This document shows, one piece after another, positions 61,520 through 64,000 of a DNA stretch of 64,000 bases. The stretch is from Hyperoodon ampullatus (taxonomy: Eukaryota > Chordata > Mammalia > Artiodactyla > Ziphiidae), in contig OX457074.1 in assembly GCA_949752795.1 (NCBI GenBank), forward strand, positions 33,217,980-33,281,979. The letters are read 5' to 3'. Position numbers and translations under genes: made by a program. Position 1 is the first letter of the stretch. Each line of letters starts with the position of its first letter. A model generated the notes under the pieces. That model ran no database searches. It was not told the origin of the DNA and was given only the letters and a program-made list of their open reading frames with translations.

Positions 61520-63883
61520 CTGGGAACTCTCCACCTCTCCATGGAACGGGGTGCATAGGAAACAGGACTAGGGGTTCTGGAAGGAGGGTCCCTAACCTGG
61601 GACGGAGCTACAGTTTGGACGTATCATCAGAGGTAAATGCTGAGGATGTCGGTAGAGCACAGGACAGTCTTGAGGGTGGATTTCTGTAGCTCACATTATG
61701 CCCTGGGACCATCCCTGCTTCAGCATGGAAATGGCCCCGATCTGCTGCCGAGGTTGCTCTCAGGTACCTGCTGCCTACCTCTAAGCAGTGATGGAGCCAC
61801 CTGACAAATTCTTACTCTCCTTTACTCTGGCCCCTGGAGTCTACCAGCCTCCGACTTACTGGTGTCTTCCTTTCGGCATGTGTAACACACCCTCGGTTCC
61901 AGGTTATCGACACACACCATGTGCAGAGTCCTAGACGTGACGCCTTCCAGCTCTTGTCTCTGGCTTCTGGCCACTGCCTCACTTTGTTTCCTTTTATCCT
62001 TCTGTCCATTGACGGCCAGTTGACTGAGTCAGCAGAGCACTGGAGAGACATAGGAAGCTGATGTGGTGGATTCTACAGTCCAGGCTGATAACTCAGAAAA
62101 TCCGTATGTGCCAGAGTACGTCTGGGGACTGTGCAATGTTCTCAGTTCTGGCCCCTGAGTGGGCAGAGGTGTAGCATCTCTTGTTTAGTTGCTGAATCAC
62201 CACCATGACTCACGAGCTGTCATTGGAGGGTTGAAAACAGCGCACAAGTCCTGGATGGATGGGTGGATAGACGGGTGGATGGAGGGACAGGCAGAGCTCA
62301 TGGCTTACATAGGTTTGTACGGCAAGACACAACCTGTTGTTGAATGTCGATGACCCTTTTCTAGAAGCCAGAGACTTATGCTTTACTGGAAAAAGCAAGT
62401 AAACTAGAGGACCATTTCTCATCAAATTCCTAAATACAACATGTCAATGTGCACAGTTTGGAATTTCAAAACCAAATAGTGCTTTGCTACTTGAGTTTAT
62501 CAAGGTTTTATTATATCAGCCAAGCTTCTGGGAGTGTTGCCAGCTTGGCCAAATTACTAATTCTTCAGTGAGATACCATTTCTGGGTACATTTGGAGCAG
62601 TGATCATTATTCACCCCATTTCCAGAAGTAGCACCAGAAACTAGAATATATTCTGGGATTTCCTTTTAGGCTCCCTGTTTGCAGTTTGATATCAATGGTG
62701 ATCCTCTCCATGGTATCAATGATTATATCCTCAAGAAAAAGTGATATAAAATACTTATATTTGATCTATACACACTTGTTATTTTACTGATAAATAAACT
62801 GAGACTGGGAGAGGCTAAATGAACACGCAGCTCATGCAAGGACACTGGGTGCCCCCATTTCTTCCCATCCCACGTGGACTGAGTATATTTAGAGATTCAG
62901 AATCCACCCGAGTTTTTAAGGAACGCAACATCCAAAGCAGAAACTCTGCTTTTGATATGATCCTTCACTGAACCTGATTGACCGTGGAAGATGAGTTTAA
63001 ATCTACCCCATTTGTGATTCTCAAGTTCCCAAACATCTGTGATGAATGAGTCTACACCACCAGAACTAGTCAGACTGAAAACACTGGACAGAGCAAACTT
63101 ACTTTTGAAGGGACATCTCAGGGCAGGGAGTGCCTCATCTTCATTTTTCCAACTGCGATATTTTAGCTTAAAATTCTCTAACGTTGTCTTTTTAGCAAGG
63201 TCATTTTCGGTCAAAAACCAAAGTCCAGAGATAAGTACTTCGTTCAACCCAAACACTCTTAGGTACTGAGATTTTGCTAATCTTCCAGAGTTTGTTTTCT
63301 CATTCCTCCTCGTTTCACTGTTTGGATTCTTCTCCAAACTCAGTCCAAGCCTTCTAGAACTCTGCCATGAAAACGTCCGAATATAGAAGCACATGGTTTG
63401 TTCTTGCATTATCCCCTTCAAATCTAGCTTCTTATCTCTCATGAGACCTAGTTTTCAGTTATCGGTTTGTCGGTTTAGCGGTCCATCTGTGAATAGGAGG
63501 TTGTCTGGAGGTTGAAGTGTTGATCCAGAATAGCGGTTGTACTTTGTACGTCCTAAGAATGTTCTGTGCTTGTTCCCTCCGGTCAAAAGGACCTGAGAGA
63601 GCTAGTCTTCTAGAAACCTCAGCTCTCTAGAATGTTGTGTTTGAACGTGCTGTAGGGTCTTCCCACTAAACTTGGGATTTAAGAGAGTGGGGACTTCCCT
63701 TAGAGATCTCCAGACTTCAGTGTCTGACAACCCTGCTCATGGGTGTTTCCTATTTCATGGCCTATGAAGGATTCAGGAACTAGAGAGGCAGTTAGGGAAG
63801 GGCTGTTGTGGATGAGAAATTACCCCTTAATATCAAGGAACAAATCAGAAAAGCAAAAACAATCAGAAAACAAAAAGAATAGT

Positions 63884-63959
63884 AGAAAGGAGGGAGGGAG
63901 GGAGGGAGGAAAGAAGGAAGGAAGGTAGGAAGGAGGGAAGGAAGGAAGGAAGGAGGGAG
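63884..63959. repeat. (GGAA/GGGA)n purine microsatellite
   Basis: About 76 bases of GGGA, AAGA and GGAA units at the right edge of the window, with A-rich sequence before it. Confidence 0.94.
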
Positions 63960-64000
63960 CCCTACCATCATGGGATGTGCAGTCTACAGGTGGGTTGGCC

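Overview
This window is vertebrate nuclear DNA from a placental mammal, almost certainly a cetacean. It has GT-AG split genes, L1/L2/MIR/MaLR/hAT repeats, a CpG-island promoter, and at least eight insertions of a tRNA-derived SINE whose sequence matches the CHR-type SINEs of whales and dolphins (GGCTTCCCTGGTGGCGCAG head, A-rich tail). Species cannot be named from the sequence.

Two genes are present, both on the plus strand and in the order known from mammalian 17p12-type synteny. (1) Positions 1-21445 hold the 3' half of TEKT3 (tektin-3): the last four coding exons (6363-6506, 8860-9082, 12579-12733, 21106-21322), all in frame, with the tektin nonapeptide, a stop at 21320-21322 and an ATTAAA polyadenylation signal at 21420. 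Its 5' exons lie left of the window. (2) From about 42000 to beyond 64000 lies PMP22 (peripheral myelin protein 22): promoter P1 with non-coding exon 1A (42065-42241), a CpG island (about 43730-46560) holding a probable promoter P2 and exon 1B ending near 44821, coding exon 2 (46365-46476, ATG at 46399), exon 3 (47707-47806) and exon 4 (61204-61344). The last coding exon is beyond the right edge.

The 20.6 kb between the genes has no recognisable gene. It holds SINEs, L1 3' ends, three MaLR-type LTRs, an L2 array, a hAT fragment, and a small CpG/NRF1-motif cluster near 35.5 kb that may be regulatory. Introns are likewise mostly repeats.

The two genes do not act in one pathway. TEKT3 is a structural filament protein of ciliary and sperm-flagellar doublet microtubules; PMP22 is a tetraspan protein of compact myelin made by Schwann cells. 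No prokaryotic, CRISPR or new multi-gene system is present. The most interesting features are regulatory and structural: a strong G-quadruplex motif just upstream of PMP22 exon 4, a palindromic SOX motif in intron 3, the dual promoter layout, and a three-copy target-site duplication around two back-to-back SINEs.
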